Source of the DNA: Sphingomonas sp. Leaf21
Lineage (GTDB): Bacteria > Pseudomonadota > Alphaproteobacteria > Sphingomonadales > Sphingomonadaceae
Assembly (NCBI RefSeq): GCF_916858675.1
Contig: NZ_CAKASM010000024.1
Span: forward strand, 1 to 58,521
Direction of reading: 5' to 3'
DNA length: 58,521 nucleotides
In this document: one piece after another, positions 50,839 to 58,521 of the stretch
Position numbering within the stretch: position 1 is the first letter of the stretch
How the letters are laid out: each line of letters opens with the position of its first letter
Translations under genes and position numbers: made by a program
Notes under the pieces: generated by a model
Databases searched by the model: none
Seen by the model: the letters and a program-made list of their open reading frames with translations, nothing else
What the model was told of the DNA's origin: nothing

Positions 50839-53175
50839 TCAGTCACGATCGCCGGTCAAGAAGGCCGGAGCGGCGAATTCGGACGAACCGCCCTGCTCGC
50901 CACCTTCGCGACGGGGACGGTCGCCCCGGTCGCGACGCGGACCGCCACGGCCCTCGCCGCCACGATCACCGCCACGATCGCCGCCGTCACGGCGCGGACC
51001 GCGACCGCCTTCACGGTCGCCGCGCGGACCACGATCGCCGCGCGGTTCACGCGGTTCGCGGGCCGGGCGGTTGTCCTCCAGCTCGGCGCCGGTTTCCTGG
51101 TCGACGACGCGCATCGACAGGCGGACCTTGCCGCGCGGATCGATCTCGAGGACCTTGACCTTGACTTCCTGACCTTCGGTCAGGACGTCCGAGACCTTCT
51201 CGACGCGCTCGTTCTTGATCTCGGAGACGTGGACCAGACCGTCCTTGCCGCCCATGAAGTTCACGAACGCGCCGAAATCGACCAGGTTGACGACCTTGCC
51301 GTTGTAGATCTTGCCGACCTCGGCCTCCTCGACGATGCCCTTGATCCAGTTCATCGCGGCTTCGATCTGCGAACCGTCCGACGAGCTGATCTTGATCACG
51401 CCCTCGTCGTCGATGTCGACCTTGGCGCCGGTGGTGGCGACGATCTCGCGGATCACCTTGCCGCCGGTGCCGATCACGTCGCGGATCTTCGACTTGTCGA
51501 TCGTCATCGTCTCGATACGCGGCGCGTGCGCCGACAGCTCGGTCCGGGTCGACGACAGCGCCTTGTTCATCTCGCCCAGGATGTGCGCACGGCCTTCCTT
51601 GGCCTGCGCCAGCGCGACCTTCATGATCTCCTCGGTGATACCGGCGATCTTGATGTCCATCTGGAGCGAGGTGATGCCCTCGGACGTGCCAGCGACCTTG
51701 AAGTCCATGTCGCCCAGGTGATCCTCGTCACCCAGGATGTCGGACAGGACGGCGAAGTCCTTTCCTTCCAGGATCAGGCCCATGGCGATGCCCGAGACCG
51801 GACGCTTCAAGGGAACGCCCGCATCCATCAGCGCCAGCGAGCCGCCGCAGACGGTGGCCATCGACGACGAGCCGTTCGACTCGGTGATGTCGCTGGTCAC
51901 GCGGATGGTGTAGGGGAATTCCTCCTTCGACGGCAGCACCGGGTGCAGCGCACGCCAGGCCAGCTTGCCATGGCCGATCTCGCGACGGCCCGGCGCGCCG
52001 AAGCGGCCCACTTCGCCGACCGAATAGGGCGGGAAGTTATAGTGCAGCATGAAGTGCTGGTACGACAGGCCGTTCAGGCCGTCGATCATCTGCTCGGCGT
52101 CGCGGGTGCCCAGCGTCGTGGTCGCGATCGTCTGGGTCTCGCCGCGCGTGAACAGCGCCGAGCCGTGCGAACGCGGCAGGAAGTGAACCTCCGCCTCGAT
52201 CGGACGGATCTGCGTGGTCGAGCGACCGTCGATGCGGCGGCCGTCCTTCAGGATCGCGGTGCGGACGATCTCGGCTTCCAGCTTCTTGACCAGCTTGGCG
52301 GCGACGAGCTGTTCCTGCGGGGTACGCTCGGCCATGGCGGTCTTCGCCTTGGCGCGGGCCTCGCCCAGCGCGGTCTGGCGCGCCTGCTTGTCGGTCAGCT
52401 TGTAGGCCGCGGTGATGTCCTTGCCGATCAGCTTCTTCAGCTCGGCCTTGACCGCCTTCTGGTCGTCGCCGACCTTCAGCTCCCACGGATCCTTCGCGGC
52501 CTGCTCGGCCAGGTCGATGATCGCGTCGATGATCTGCTGCGACGCCTTGTGCGCGTGCATGACGGCGCCCAGCATCACTTCCTCGGACAGCTCCTTGGCT
52601 TCCGACTCGACCATCATCACCGCGTCGTGCGTGGCGGCGACGACCAGGTCCAGGTCACCGGCCAGCGCCTCGGCATCGGTCGGGTTCAGGACATATTCGC
52701 CATCGACATAACCGACGCGCGCGGCGCCGATCGGGCCCATGAACGGCACGCCCGAGATGGTGAGCGCGGCCGACGCGGCGACCAGCGCCAGGATGTCGGG
52801 CTCATTCTCGCCGTCATAGGAGAGCACCTGGCAGATGCAGTTGATCTCGTTGTAGAAACCCTCGGGGAACAGCGGGCGGATCGGACGATCGATCAGGCGG
52901 CTGATCAGCGTCTCACGCTCGGTCGCGCCGCGCTCGCGCTTGAAGAAACCGCCGGGGATACGGCCCGCCGACGAGAACTTCTCCTGATAGTGAACGGTGA
53001 GCGGGAAGAAGTCCTGCCCTTCCTTCACATTCTTCGCGGCCGTCACGGCGCACAGCACCACCGTCTCGCCCAGCGTCGCGATCACCGCGCCGTCGGCCTG
53101 ACGGGCCACCTTGCCGGTTTCGAGGGTCAGCGTCTTGCCGCCCCACTCGATGGCCACTTTCTTGGTATTGAACAT
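50839..53175 (-). CDS. pnp: Polynucleotide phosphorylase
   Basis: A 778-residue 3'-5' exoribonuclease, core of the degradosome. Two RNase PH domains ([20 protein letters not shown] near the start; [17 protein letters not shown] in the second with catalytic residues) flank an all-helical linker. A KH domain ([20 protein letters not shown], ~555-615) and an S1 domain ([20 protein letters not shown], ~625-690) follow. The last ~75 residues are an Arg-Gly-Asp-rich tail ([20 protein letters not shown]), possibly binding RNA or partners. The 254-base leader after the rpsO terminator holds its own promoter region; ribosome binding site AAGGA. Confidence 0.97.
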   Translation of the reverse strand: MFNTKKVAIEWGGKTLTLETGKVARQADGAVIATLGETVVLCAVTAAKNVKEGQDFFPLTVHYQEKFSSAGRIPGGFFKRERGATERETLISRLIDRPIRPLFPEGFYNEINCICQVLSYDGENEPDILALVAASAALTISGVPFMGPIGAARVGYVDGEYVLNPTDAEALAGDLDLVVAATHDAVMMVESEAKELSEEVMLGAVMHAHKASQQIIDAIIDLAEQAAKDPWELKVGDDQKAVKAELKKLIGKDITAAYKLTDKQARQTALGEARAKAKTAMAERTPQEQLVAAKLVKKLEAEIVRTAILKDGRRIDGRSTTQIRPIEAEVHFLPRSHGSALFTRGETQTIATTTLGTRDAEQMIDGLNGLSYQHFMLHYNFPPYSVGEVGRFGAPGRREIGHGKLAWRALHPVLPSKEEFPYTIRVTSDITESNGSSSMATVCGGSLALMDAGVPLKRPVSGIAMGLILEGKDFAVLSDILGDEDHLGDMDFKVAGTSEGITSLQMDIKIAGITEEIMKVALAQAKEGRAHILGEMNKALSSTRTELSAHAPRIETMTIDKSKIRDVIGTGGKVIREIVATTGAKVDIDDEGVIKISSSDGSQIEAAMNWIKGIVEEAEVGKIYNGKVVNLVDFGAFVNFMGGKDGLVHVSEIKNERVEKVSDVLTEGQEVKVKVLEIDPRGKVRLSMRVVDQETGAELEDNRPAREPREPRGDRGPRGDREGGRGPRRDGGDRGGDRGGEGRGGPRRDRGDRPRREGGEQGGSSEFAAPAFLTGDRD

Positions 53176-53371
53176 GGAATATCCTTCACTCCGACGGGCC
53201 TATCCCGCCGGGGCCTATGGGTTGAGCCAAAATTGGCTCTGGAGCTCGGCCGAATTGCCGATCCTCCGATTGCTCTACCCGGCATTCTCACCGGGTTTGA
53301 TGACATAGAGGCTTTGGGGATGCGCGATTTCTGCGGCATCCGGTCGGCCCGGTGCTACATACACCAGCCGA

Positions 53372-53409
53372 TAAAAAAAGGGCACCCCCTGATGGGAGTG
53401 CCCTTTTTT
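53372..53409 (-). terminator. Rho-independent terminator of rpsO
   Basis: AAAAAAGGGCACTCCC / GGGGGTGCCCTTTTTTT on the minus strand, with a short loop, 20 bases after the rpsO stop. Works on both strands by symmetry. Confidence 0.88.
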
Positions 53410-53429
53410 GGTGGCTTTGCGCCCCGCTG

Positions 53430-53699
53430 TTACTTGCGGAGGCCGAGCTTGGCGATCAGCGCCAGATAGCGGTCGCCATCCTTGTGACGCAGATAGTCGA
53501 GCAGCGAGCGACGCTTGTTGACCAGCATCAGCAGACCGCGACGCGAATGGTTGTCCTTCGCATGGGTCTTGAAGTGGCCGGTCAGGTTCTGGATCCGCTC
53601 GGTCAGGATCGCGACCTGGACTTCGGGCGAACCCGTGTCACCCTCGGCGCGGGCATGATCCTTGATGATTTCCTGGCGGCGTTCAGCGGTTACCGACAT
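53430..53699 (-). CDS. rpsO: 30S ribosomal protein S15
   Basis: An 89-residue primary 16S rRNA-binding protein. Standard length and motifs: [40 protein letters not shown] and [20 protein letters not shown]. Sits between truB and pnp, the classical order. Confidence 0.98.
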   Translation of the reverse strand: MSVTAERRQEIIKDHARAEGDTGSPEVQVAILTERIQNLTGHFKTHAKDNHSRRGLLMLVNKRRSLLDYLRHKDGDRYLALIAKLGLRK

Positions 53700-53711
53700 C
53701 GTGGTCCTTTC

Positions 53712-54734
53712 TTAATCGAGGTTGAAGCCGCGCACGACCCGGACGTTTCCGTCCAAGGCCTCTACCAGCGCCACCGGGTTCTCACCCAGCATCGCGAAAT
53801 ATTGGCCATCGTCCACGGCGATCCCAACCAGCACACGCCCCTGACGGAGCGCCCCTGCCTGGTCGGGGTCGAGAGCAAGAGCCGGGATGTCGTCCAGCCC
53901 CGCCCTCAGCGGCAGGAGTATCTGTTCAAGGGTGCGCGCCTGCCCCATTTCGTTCAATTTGTCCAGCGATATCGCCGGGGCCAGCGTGAACGGCCCCGCC
54001 TTGATGCGGCGAAGCATGGTGACATGCCCGACGGTTCCGAGCGCCAGCGCGATGTCGCGCGCGAGGCTGCGGATATATGTGCCCTTGGAGACATGCGCGG
54101 TAAGGGTGATCTCTTCCAACAAATCCTCCCCAAGCTCGGCTTGGGGAGGGGGACCATCCGAAGGATGGTGGAGGGGCGGCGCGCCAGCGCCGGGAGCGGT
54201 GGCGAGCGTCCCCGCCCCTCCACCACGCTCTTCGAGCGCGGTCCCCCTCCCCATCAGAGATGGGGAGGAATGGAGGCTGTGAATCGTCACCGCGCGACTC
54301 GCCAGCACCACGTCTTCCCCGGCGCGCGCGAGGTCGTACGCACGCTCGCCATCGATCTTTAGCGCCGAATAGGCGGGGGGCACCTGGTCGATCGGCCCGG
54401 TGAAGCGCGGCAGCACCGCCTCCAGCGCGGCGCGAGTCGGCCGCACGTCGCTTTCCGCCACCACCTCGCCCTCCGCATCGAGTGTCGAGGTCTGCTCGCC
54501 GAACCGGATGGTGAAATCGTACACCTTGTCGCTGTCGAGCATCCGCCCGGCGAGCTTGGTCGCCTCGCCCACTGCGATCGGCAGCACGCCGGTCGCCAGC
54601 GGATCGAGCGTGCCGCCATGGCCGACCTTGATGCCCTTGCCATAGCCGCCCTGGCGCAAGCAGCGCTTGACCGCGCTCACCCCTTGGGTCGAACCGAGCC
54701 CCAGCGGCTTGTCGAGAATGATCCATCCATGCAT
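53712..54734 (-). CDS. truB: tRNA pseudouridine-55 synthase TruB with in-frame repeat insertion
   Basis: A 340-residue enzyme making pseudouridine 55 in tRNA. The catalytic Asp is in GHGGTLDPLATGVLPIAVGE; other motifs are DKPLGLGSTQGV, PPAYSALKIDGERAYDLAR and SKGTYIRSLARD. Residues ~155-204 are foreign: a Gly/Pro/Glu/His low-complexity run (SSPSLMGRGTALEERGGGAG, later PPLHHPSDGPPPQAELG) encoded by repeat copy C, inserted between the TIHSL strand and EEITLTAHVSKG. Without it, the length is about 290, normal for the family. The insert is a multiple of three, so the frame survives. ATG 54734 is chosen (MHGWIILDKP). Confidence 0.94.
   Translation of the reverse strand: MHGWIILDKPLGLGSTQGVSAVKRCLRQGGYGKGIKVGHGGTLDPLATGVLPIAVGEATKLAGRMLDSDKVYDFTIRFGEQTSTLDAEGEVVAESDVRPTRAALEAVLPRFTGPIDQVPPAYSALKIDGERAYDLARAGEDVVLASRAVTIHSLHSSPSLMGRGTALEERGGGAGTLATAPGAGAPPLHHPSDGPPPQAELGEDLLEEITLTAHVSKGTYIRSLARDIALALGTVGHVTMLRRIKAGPFTLAPAISLDKLNEMGQARTLEQILLPLRAGLDDIPALALDPDQAGALRQGRVLVGIAVDDGQYFAMLGENPVALVEALDGNVRVVRGFNLD
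54124..54273. repeat. Paired palindromic repeat, copy C, inside truB (150 bp)
   Basis: TCCTCCCCAAGC...GCTTGGGGAGGGGGACC, hairpin, GGTGGAGGGGC, a spacer, then the inverse arm GCCCCTCCACC...GGTCCCCCTCCCCATC...GATGGGGAGGA. Same arrangement as copy A. Exactly 150 bases, therefore translatable without a frameshift; encodes ~50 residues of TruB on the minus strand without a stop. Confidence 0.8.
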
Positions 54735-54744
54735 CGCTCGGGCG

Positions 54745-55356
54745 TTAGTCGGGCTTTGCCATCCTCTCAAGCACCGTCCCACCCGCGAGCGCCTCGCCGA
54801 AATGACGGCGGCACAGGGCGACATAGCGATCATTGCCGCCGATCTCGGTCTGCGCGCCCTCGGCGATCGCCTTGCCCTGGCCATCGACGCGCAGGTTCAT
54901 CGTCGCCTTGGCGCCGCAGACGCACACCGACTTGATCTCGCTCAGCGCATCCGCCAGCGCCAGCAGACGCGCCGAACCGGGGAAGAGCTGCCCCTTGAAG
55001 TCGGTCCGCAGGCCGTAGCACAGCACCGGGATTCGATGGACGTCCGCCAGCCGCGCCAGCTGGTCGACCTGTTCGGGCGTCAGGAACTGCGCCTCGTCGA
55101 CCAGGATACAGGCGAGCGGCGTGCCGACATGCCGATCCAGCGCACAGCCCTCCAGATCGGTGGTCGCATGGAACGGCGTCGCGGGCTGCGACAGGCCGAT
55201 GCGCGAAGCGATGGTGCCATAGGCGAAGCGGTCGTCGATCGCGGCGGTGAACAGCATCGTGTTCATTCCCCGCTCGCGATAGTTGAAATCGGCCTGCAGC
55301 AGCATGGTCGATTTCCCGGCATTCATGCTGGCATAGTAGAAATAGAGCTTGGCCAT
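54745..55356 (-). CDS. tdk: Thymidine kinase
   Basis: A 203-residue type II thymidine kinase, salvage of thymidine to dTMP. P-loop MNAGKST (residues 11-17); Walker B/catalytic region CILVDEAQFLTPEQVDQL; lasso region with a Zn site (SVCVCGAKATMNLR; YVALCRRHF) of which three Cys/His ligands are visible. Starts with AAGGG upstream. It sits within the infB-pnp cluster but has no functional tie to it. Confidence 0.95.
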   Translation of the reverse strand: MAKLYFYYASMNAGKSTMLLQADFNYRERGMNTMLFTAAIDDRFAYGTIASRIGLSQPATPFHATTDLEGCALDRHVGTPLACILVDEAQFLTPEQVDQLARLADVHRIPVLCYGLRTDFKGQLFPGSARLLALADALSEIKSVCVCGAKATMNLRVDGQGKAIAEGAQTEIGGNDRYVALCRRHFGEALAGGTVLERMAKPD

Positions 55357-55422
55357 GACAGGCCCTTATCGAAAGGGCGCCACGATTTCGAGCGGCGGAC
55401 GGCCGGATGCCCGAGCGAATCA

Positions 55423-55513
55423 TCCTTCGCCCCGTTCAGCGTGAGCGAAGTCGAAGGCCAAGGACAGCAGGACGGGGCCTCAGCCCCCAGCCCTCAGCCC
55501 TCAGCCCTCAGCC
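55423..55513. repeat. CTTCGAC-family palindrome and CAGCCCT tandem repeat before rbfA end
   Basis: Positions 55423-55460 carry CCTTCGC...GCGAAGTCGAAGGCC, related to 24569 and 44617. Positions 55488-55513 carry about three and a half copies of CAGCCCT, which run into the last codons of rbfA (EEAEG). Together they fill the gap between tdk and rbfA. Confidence 0.6.
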
Positions 55514-55914
55514 TCCTCCCCATCCGCCAGATCGCGTGCGACCTTGGGCGAGCGGAGGAGCGTGTCGATATGGCTCCCCTCGTCGAAGCTCTCGTCCGCC
55601 AGGAATTTCAGCTTGGCCGCATATTTCATCTTCACCCGCGTCGCGACCTCGCGCTGGAGATAGGCGGTGTTGGTGCGCAGCGCCTTGATCACCACCTCCT
55701 CGTCCTTGCCGAGCAACGGCTTCACGAACACCGTCGCATGGCGCAGGTCGGGCGACATACGCACCTCGGTCACGCTGACCAGATGCTTGGCGAGCGTGTC
55801 GTCATGCACATCGCCGCGCGCGAGGATTTCGGACAGGATGTGGCGCACCTGCTCACCGACGCGCAGCGTGCGGACCGAGGGTTCGCCCCGGGGTTCATTG
55901 CTCTGTTTCATCAT
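55501..55914 (-). CDS. rbfA: 30S ribosome-binding factor RbfA
   Basis: A 137-residue KH-like assembly factor that helps mature the 16S rRNA 5' end. Motifs: [40 protein letters not shown], and [20 protein letters not shown]. The last five residues are encoded by the CAGCCCT tandem repeat, so the C-terminus may vary between strains. Start overlaps the glyoxalase gene by 20 bases. Confidence 0.95.
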   Translation of the reverse strand: MMKQSNEPRGEPSVRTLRVGEQVRHILSEILARGDVHDDTLAKHLVSVTEVRMSPDLRHATVFVKPLLGKDEEVVIKALRTNTAYLQREVATRVKMKYAAKLKFLADESFDEGSHIDTLLRSPKVARDLADGEEAEG

Positions 55915-56293
55915 CTCGTTCGGTATAGAAAATCAGGCGGTTGCCCGCCGGGTCGGTCAGCGCGATCTCGTCCATGCCCCAGGGCATCGACCGGGGTTTC
56001 CCCGGACGGGCGTGGCCATGTCCCTTGGCGTTGAGTTCGGCGACGAACGCATGGACGTCGTCCACCGGAATCCGCACCGCCGAGCCCGGCGTCGCATCGC
56101 CATAATGTTCGGACAGGTGCAGCACGCACGCCCCGCGCGCGATACCCATGTAAAGCGGCATGTCGGGTTCGAAGCGGTGCTCGAACACCAGCTCGAACCC
56201 CAGAAAGTCGAAGTAGAAGGCCCGCGCATGCTCCGCATCGAAGCTGCGCAGGATCGGGATGGGGGCGTCATATCCACGGGTCATAGCCCCCAT
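55895..56293 (-). CDS. Glyoxalase/bleomycin-resistance-fold protein
   Basis: A 132-residue vicinal-oxygen-chelate protein. [20 protein letters not shown] at the start and [20 protein letters not shown] followed by [19 protein letters not shown] match the bleomycin-resistance-like group, in which most members have no known substrate. ATG 56293 has AGGA six bases upstream; ATG 56284 is the alternative. It lies between infB and rbfA, where most bacteria have nothing, and is probably co-transcribed. Confidence 0.85.
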   Translation of the reverse strand: MGAMTRGYDAPIPILRSFDAEHARAFYFDFLGFELVFEHRFEPDMPLYMGIARGACVLHLSEHYGDATPGSAVRIPVDDVHAFVAELNAKGHGHARPGKPRSMPWGMDEIALTDPAGNRLIFYTERDDETEQ

Positions 56294-56313
56294 CCCTTAT
56301 CCTATTTCGCGCC

Positions 56314-58521
56314 CTAGAGCGAACGCTCGCGCAGCTCGACCTCGAAGGTTTCGAGATAGTCGCCCGGCTTGATGTCGGTGAAGTTCTGCGTGAACGTCAC
56401 GCCGCACTCCAGACCCGCGCGAACCTCGGCGACATCGTCCTTGAACCGGCGGAGCGAGTTGATCTCGCCCTGGTAGATGATGACGTCGTTGCGCGTGATG
56501 CGCGCCTTGAGCGCCTTGCGGATGACACCCTCGGTGACCAGCAGACCGGCGGCCTTGCCGATCTTGCCCGCCGAGAAGACCTCGCGGATTTCGGCGCGGC
56601 CGACGACCGTTTCGAACGCCTCGGGGCCCAGCTCGCCGGCCATGCCCGCCCGGATCTCGTCGATCAGGTCGTAGATGACGTCGTAATATTTGAGCGCCAC
56701 CTTGTTCCGCTCGGCGATCTCGCGCGCCTTGGCATTGGCACGGACGTTGAAGCCGATGATCGGCGCGCCGGAGGCGGCCGCCAGCGTCACGTCCGACTCG
56801 GTGATGCCACCGACGCCCGAGTGCAGGATGCGCGCCTTGATCAGATCCGACTGGATCTTGGTGATCGATGCCACGATCGCCTCGACGGTGCCTTGCGTAT
56901 CCGCCTTGACGACCAGCGGATATTCCTTGGCCTGGTTCGCCTTCAGCGCGGAGAACATCGACTCCAGGCTGGCCGGGGCCGAGGTCGTGCGCTTCTGCAG
57001 CACCACGCTCTGGCGATATTCGGCGACTTCACGGGCGCGCGCCTCGTTCTCGACCACCTGCAGCAGGTCGCCCGCCTGGGGCACGCCCGACAGGCCGAGC
57101 ACCTCGACCGGCATCGCCGGACCGGCTTCCTTGACCTGACGACCCTTGTCGTCGACCAGCGCCCGGACCTTGCCGCTTTCCGCGCCGACCACGAACACGT
57201 CGCCGACCTTCAGCGTGCCGCGCGTGACCAGCACGGTCGCGACCGGACCACGGCCCTTGTCCAGCTTGGCCTCGATCACGCTGCCCTCGGCAGGCCGGTC
57301 GGGGTTGGCCGACAGTTCGAGCAGTTCGGCCTGAAGCTGGATCTTCTCGATCAGCGTATCCAGACCGATCTTCTTGAGCGCCGACACCTCGACGTCCTGG
57401 GTCTCACCGCCCATGTCCTCGACCTGCACGTCATGTTCGAGCAGGCGTTCGCGGACGCGCTGGGCATTGGCGTCGTGCTTGTCGATCTTGTTGATCGCCA
57501 CGATCATCGGCTTGCCCGCCGCCTTGGTGTGGTTGATCGCCTCGATCGTCTGCGGCATCAGCCCGTCATCGGCCGCGACCACCAGCACCACGATATCCGT
57601 GACGTCGGCACCACGCGCGCGCATCTGGGTGAAGGCCTCGTGGCCCGGCGTGTCGAGGAAGGTGATCTTCGACTTGTCCTTCAGCGTGACCTGATAGGCG
57701 CCGATATGCTGGGTGATGCCACCCGCCTCGCCGCGCACCACGTCGGTGCCGCGCAGCGCGTCGAGCAGCGAGGTCTTGCCGTGGTCGACATGGCCCATGA
57801 TCGTCACGACCGGCGGACGCGGACGCATGCTCTCGGCCGCATCCTCGCTGGTGTCGAGCGCCAGGTCGATGTCGCTGTCCGAGACGCGGACGATGTTGTG
57901 GCCGAATTCGGTCACCAGCAGCTCGGCCGTGTCCTGGTCGATAGTCTGCGTCATGGTGACGGGCATGCCCATCTTGAACAGCGCCTTGACCAGGTCCGCG
58001 CCCTTTTCGGCCATGCGGTTGGCCAGTTCCTGGACGGTGATCGCCTCGGGCACCTGCACGTCGCGGACCTGCTTGACCTGCGGCTCGCGCGGGCCGCCAA
58101 AGCCACGCTTTTCCTTTTCGCGGGCACGCTTCAACGCGGCGAGCGAACGGGCGCGGGCGCCGTCCTCGTTCAGCGCGCGCGTGACGGTCAGCTTGCCGCC
58201 ACGACGCTCGTCACCCTTGCGGTCGCGCTGCTGCGGACGGCTGGGGGGCGCGTTGCGCGGGGTCGGCTGACCCGAAGGCATCGAACGCGGCGCGCCACCC
58301 GAGGGAGCCGAAGCATTGCCCGACGGCGCGGCCGACGCCGGAGCCGCCGCAGCGGCGGGGGCCGGAGCGGGCTTGGGCGCGGGCTTGGGGATTTCGGGAC
58401 GCTGCACCGGCGAGAAGCGGCGCGGCGCGGGCATCGCGGGATCGCGACCCAAGACCGGCGGCGTCGTCACCGCGGGAGCGGGAGCGGGAGCGGGAGCGGG
58501 AGCAGGCGCCGGAGCGGGCTT
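56314..58521 (-). CDS. infB: Translation initiation factor IF-2 (5' end outside window)
   Basis: 735 C-terminal residues of IF-2 are visible; the N-terminus lies beyond the right edge. G-domain motifs: [17 protein letters not shown] (G1), DTPGHEAF (G3), NKIDKHDA (G4), SALK (G5). C-terminal domains II-IV end [12 protein letters not shown]. An IF2_N domain ([20 protein letters not shown]) and a Pro/Ala-rich linker come before. At 58474-58503 five GGGAGC repeats encode alternating Pro-Ala. The apparent start [10 protein letters not shown] is an internal GTG; the frame stays open to the edge. Confidence 0.97.
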   Translation of the reverse strand, partial: KPAPAPAPAPAPAPAPAVTTPPVLGRDPAMPAPRRFSPVQRPEIPKPAPKPAPAPAAAAAPASAAPSGNASAPSGGAPRSMPSGQPTPRNAPPSRPQQRDRKGDERRGGKLTVTRALNEDGARARSLAALKRAREKEKRGFGGPREPQVKQVRDVQVPEAITVQELANRMAEKGADLVKALFKMGMPVTMTQTIDQDTAELLVTEFGHNIVRVSDSDIDLALDTSEDAAESMRPRPPVVTIMGHVDHGKTSLLDALRGTDVVRGEAGGITQHIGAYQVTLKDKSKITFLDTPGHEAFTQMRARGADVTDIVVLVVAADDGLMPQTIEAINHTKAAGKPMIVAINKIDKHDANAQRVRERLLEHDVQVEDMGGETQDVEVSALKKIGLDTLIEKIQLQAELLELSANPDRPAEGSVIEAKLDKGRGPVATVLVTRGTLKVGDVFVVGAESGKVRALVDDKGRQVKEAGPAMPVEVLGLSGVPQAGDLLQVVENEARAREVAEYRQSVVLQKRTTSAPASLESMFSALKANQAKEYPLVVKADTQGTVEAIVASITKIQSDLIKARILHSGVGGITESDVTLAAASGAPIIGFNVRANAKAREIAERNKVALKYYDVIYDLIDEIRAGMAGELGPEAFETVVGRAEIREVFSAGKIGKAAGLLVTEGVIRKALKARITRNDVIIYQGEINSLRRFKDDVAEVRAGLECGVTFTQNFTDIKPGDYLETFEVELRERSL

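Noticed and set aside
54124..54273. truB as a pseudogene broken by the repeat
   Set aside because: The insert is 150 bases, keeps the frame, has no stop, and all catalytic blocks on both sides are intact.

Overview
The window is high-GC DNA from an alphaproteobacterium, most likely a sphingomonad (Sphingomonas or a close relative). The gene content supports this: a receiver-less FlbD-type activator inside the flagellar locus, several short alphaproteobacterial-type flagellins, an OpgG/OpgH pair next to a large TonB-dependent receptor, and GC-rich palindromic repeats scattered between genes. Everything is read from sequence alone; no database search was run. No tRNA, rRNA, CRISPR array, prophage or intact insertion sequence was seen.

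Region 1 (1-28819) is a nearly contiguous flagellar locus. It runs: a partial unknown gene, flgA, flgM, flgN; then a lytic transglycosylase, flhA, fliA behind a textbook sigma-54 promoter (1558-1573); then an orphan LolE/FtsX-like permease; then five flagellin genes in tandem on the minus strand; then a sigma-54 activator and the long export/switch operon fliE-F-G-H-I-J-K-L-M-N-O-P-Q-R-flhB; then fliD-fliS. Sigma-28 type promoters (TAAA-N15-GCCGTTTT-like) can be read in front of flgM, fliD and all five flagellins, with flagellin 4 the weakest. The hierarchy is therefore visible: sigma-54 plus activator drives flhA-fliA; FliA then drives flagellins, the cap and its own anti-sigma factor FlgM. 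The rod/hook genes (flgB-L), stator genes and chemotaxis genes are not in the window.

Region 2 (28894-34238) is a housekeeping block: CorA/ZntB transporter, a CysG N-domain protein with a remnant methyltransferase tail, and an argH-lipoprotein-lysA operon whose first gene starts head-to-head with a TlpA-like thioredoxin lipoprotein. Region 3 (34258-44611) holds a TonB-dependent receptor, the osmoregulated periplasmic glucan genes opgG-opgH, and a divergent 'ligase-associated' exonuclease/helicase pair without its ligase. Region 4 (44876-50634) has a bifunctional RelA/SpoT enzyme, an M48 protease, a polyprenyl-phosphate glycosyltransferase, the tail of a dead AAA ATPase, and an alpha/beta hydrolase. 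Region 5 (50839-58521, minus strand) is the classical infB-rbfA-truB-rpsO-pnp translation/RNA-decay cluster, with a glyoxalase-fold protein and thymidine kinase lodged inside it; infB runs off the right edge.

The least expected structure is in the repeats. Two copies of a ~255-bp element with 18-bp terminal inverted repeats (10148-10399 and 34258-34518, opposite orientation) look like a MITE; one separates a flagellin stop codon from its terminator-like hairpin. A second family of paired ~60-bp palindromic units occurs at 30620, 50648 and 54124; the last copy is exactly 150 bp and sits in frame inside truB, adding about 50 residues, and one edge of the 30620 copy carries the Shine-Dalgarno sequence of the cysG-like gene. 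Other points worth following: a CGGC-TAAA-N4-GCCG palindrome over the -35 of three flagellin promoters, a FliM without the CheY-binding N-terminal peptide, and a poly-glycine tract at the FliG hinge.
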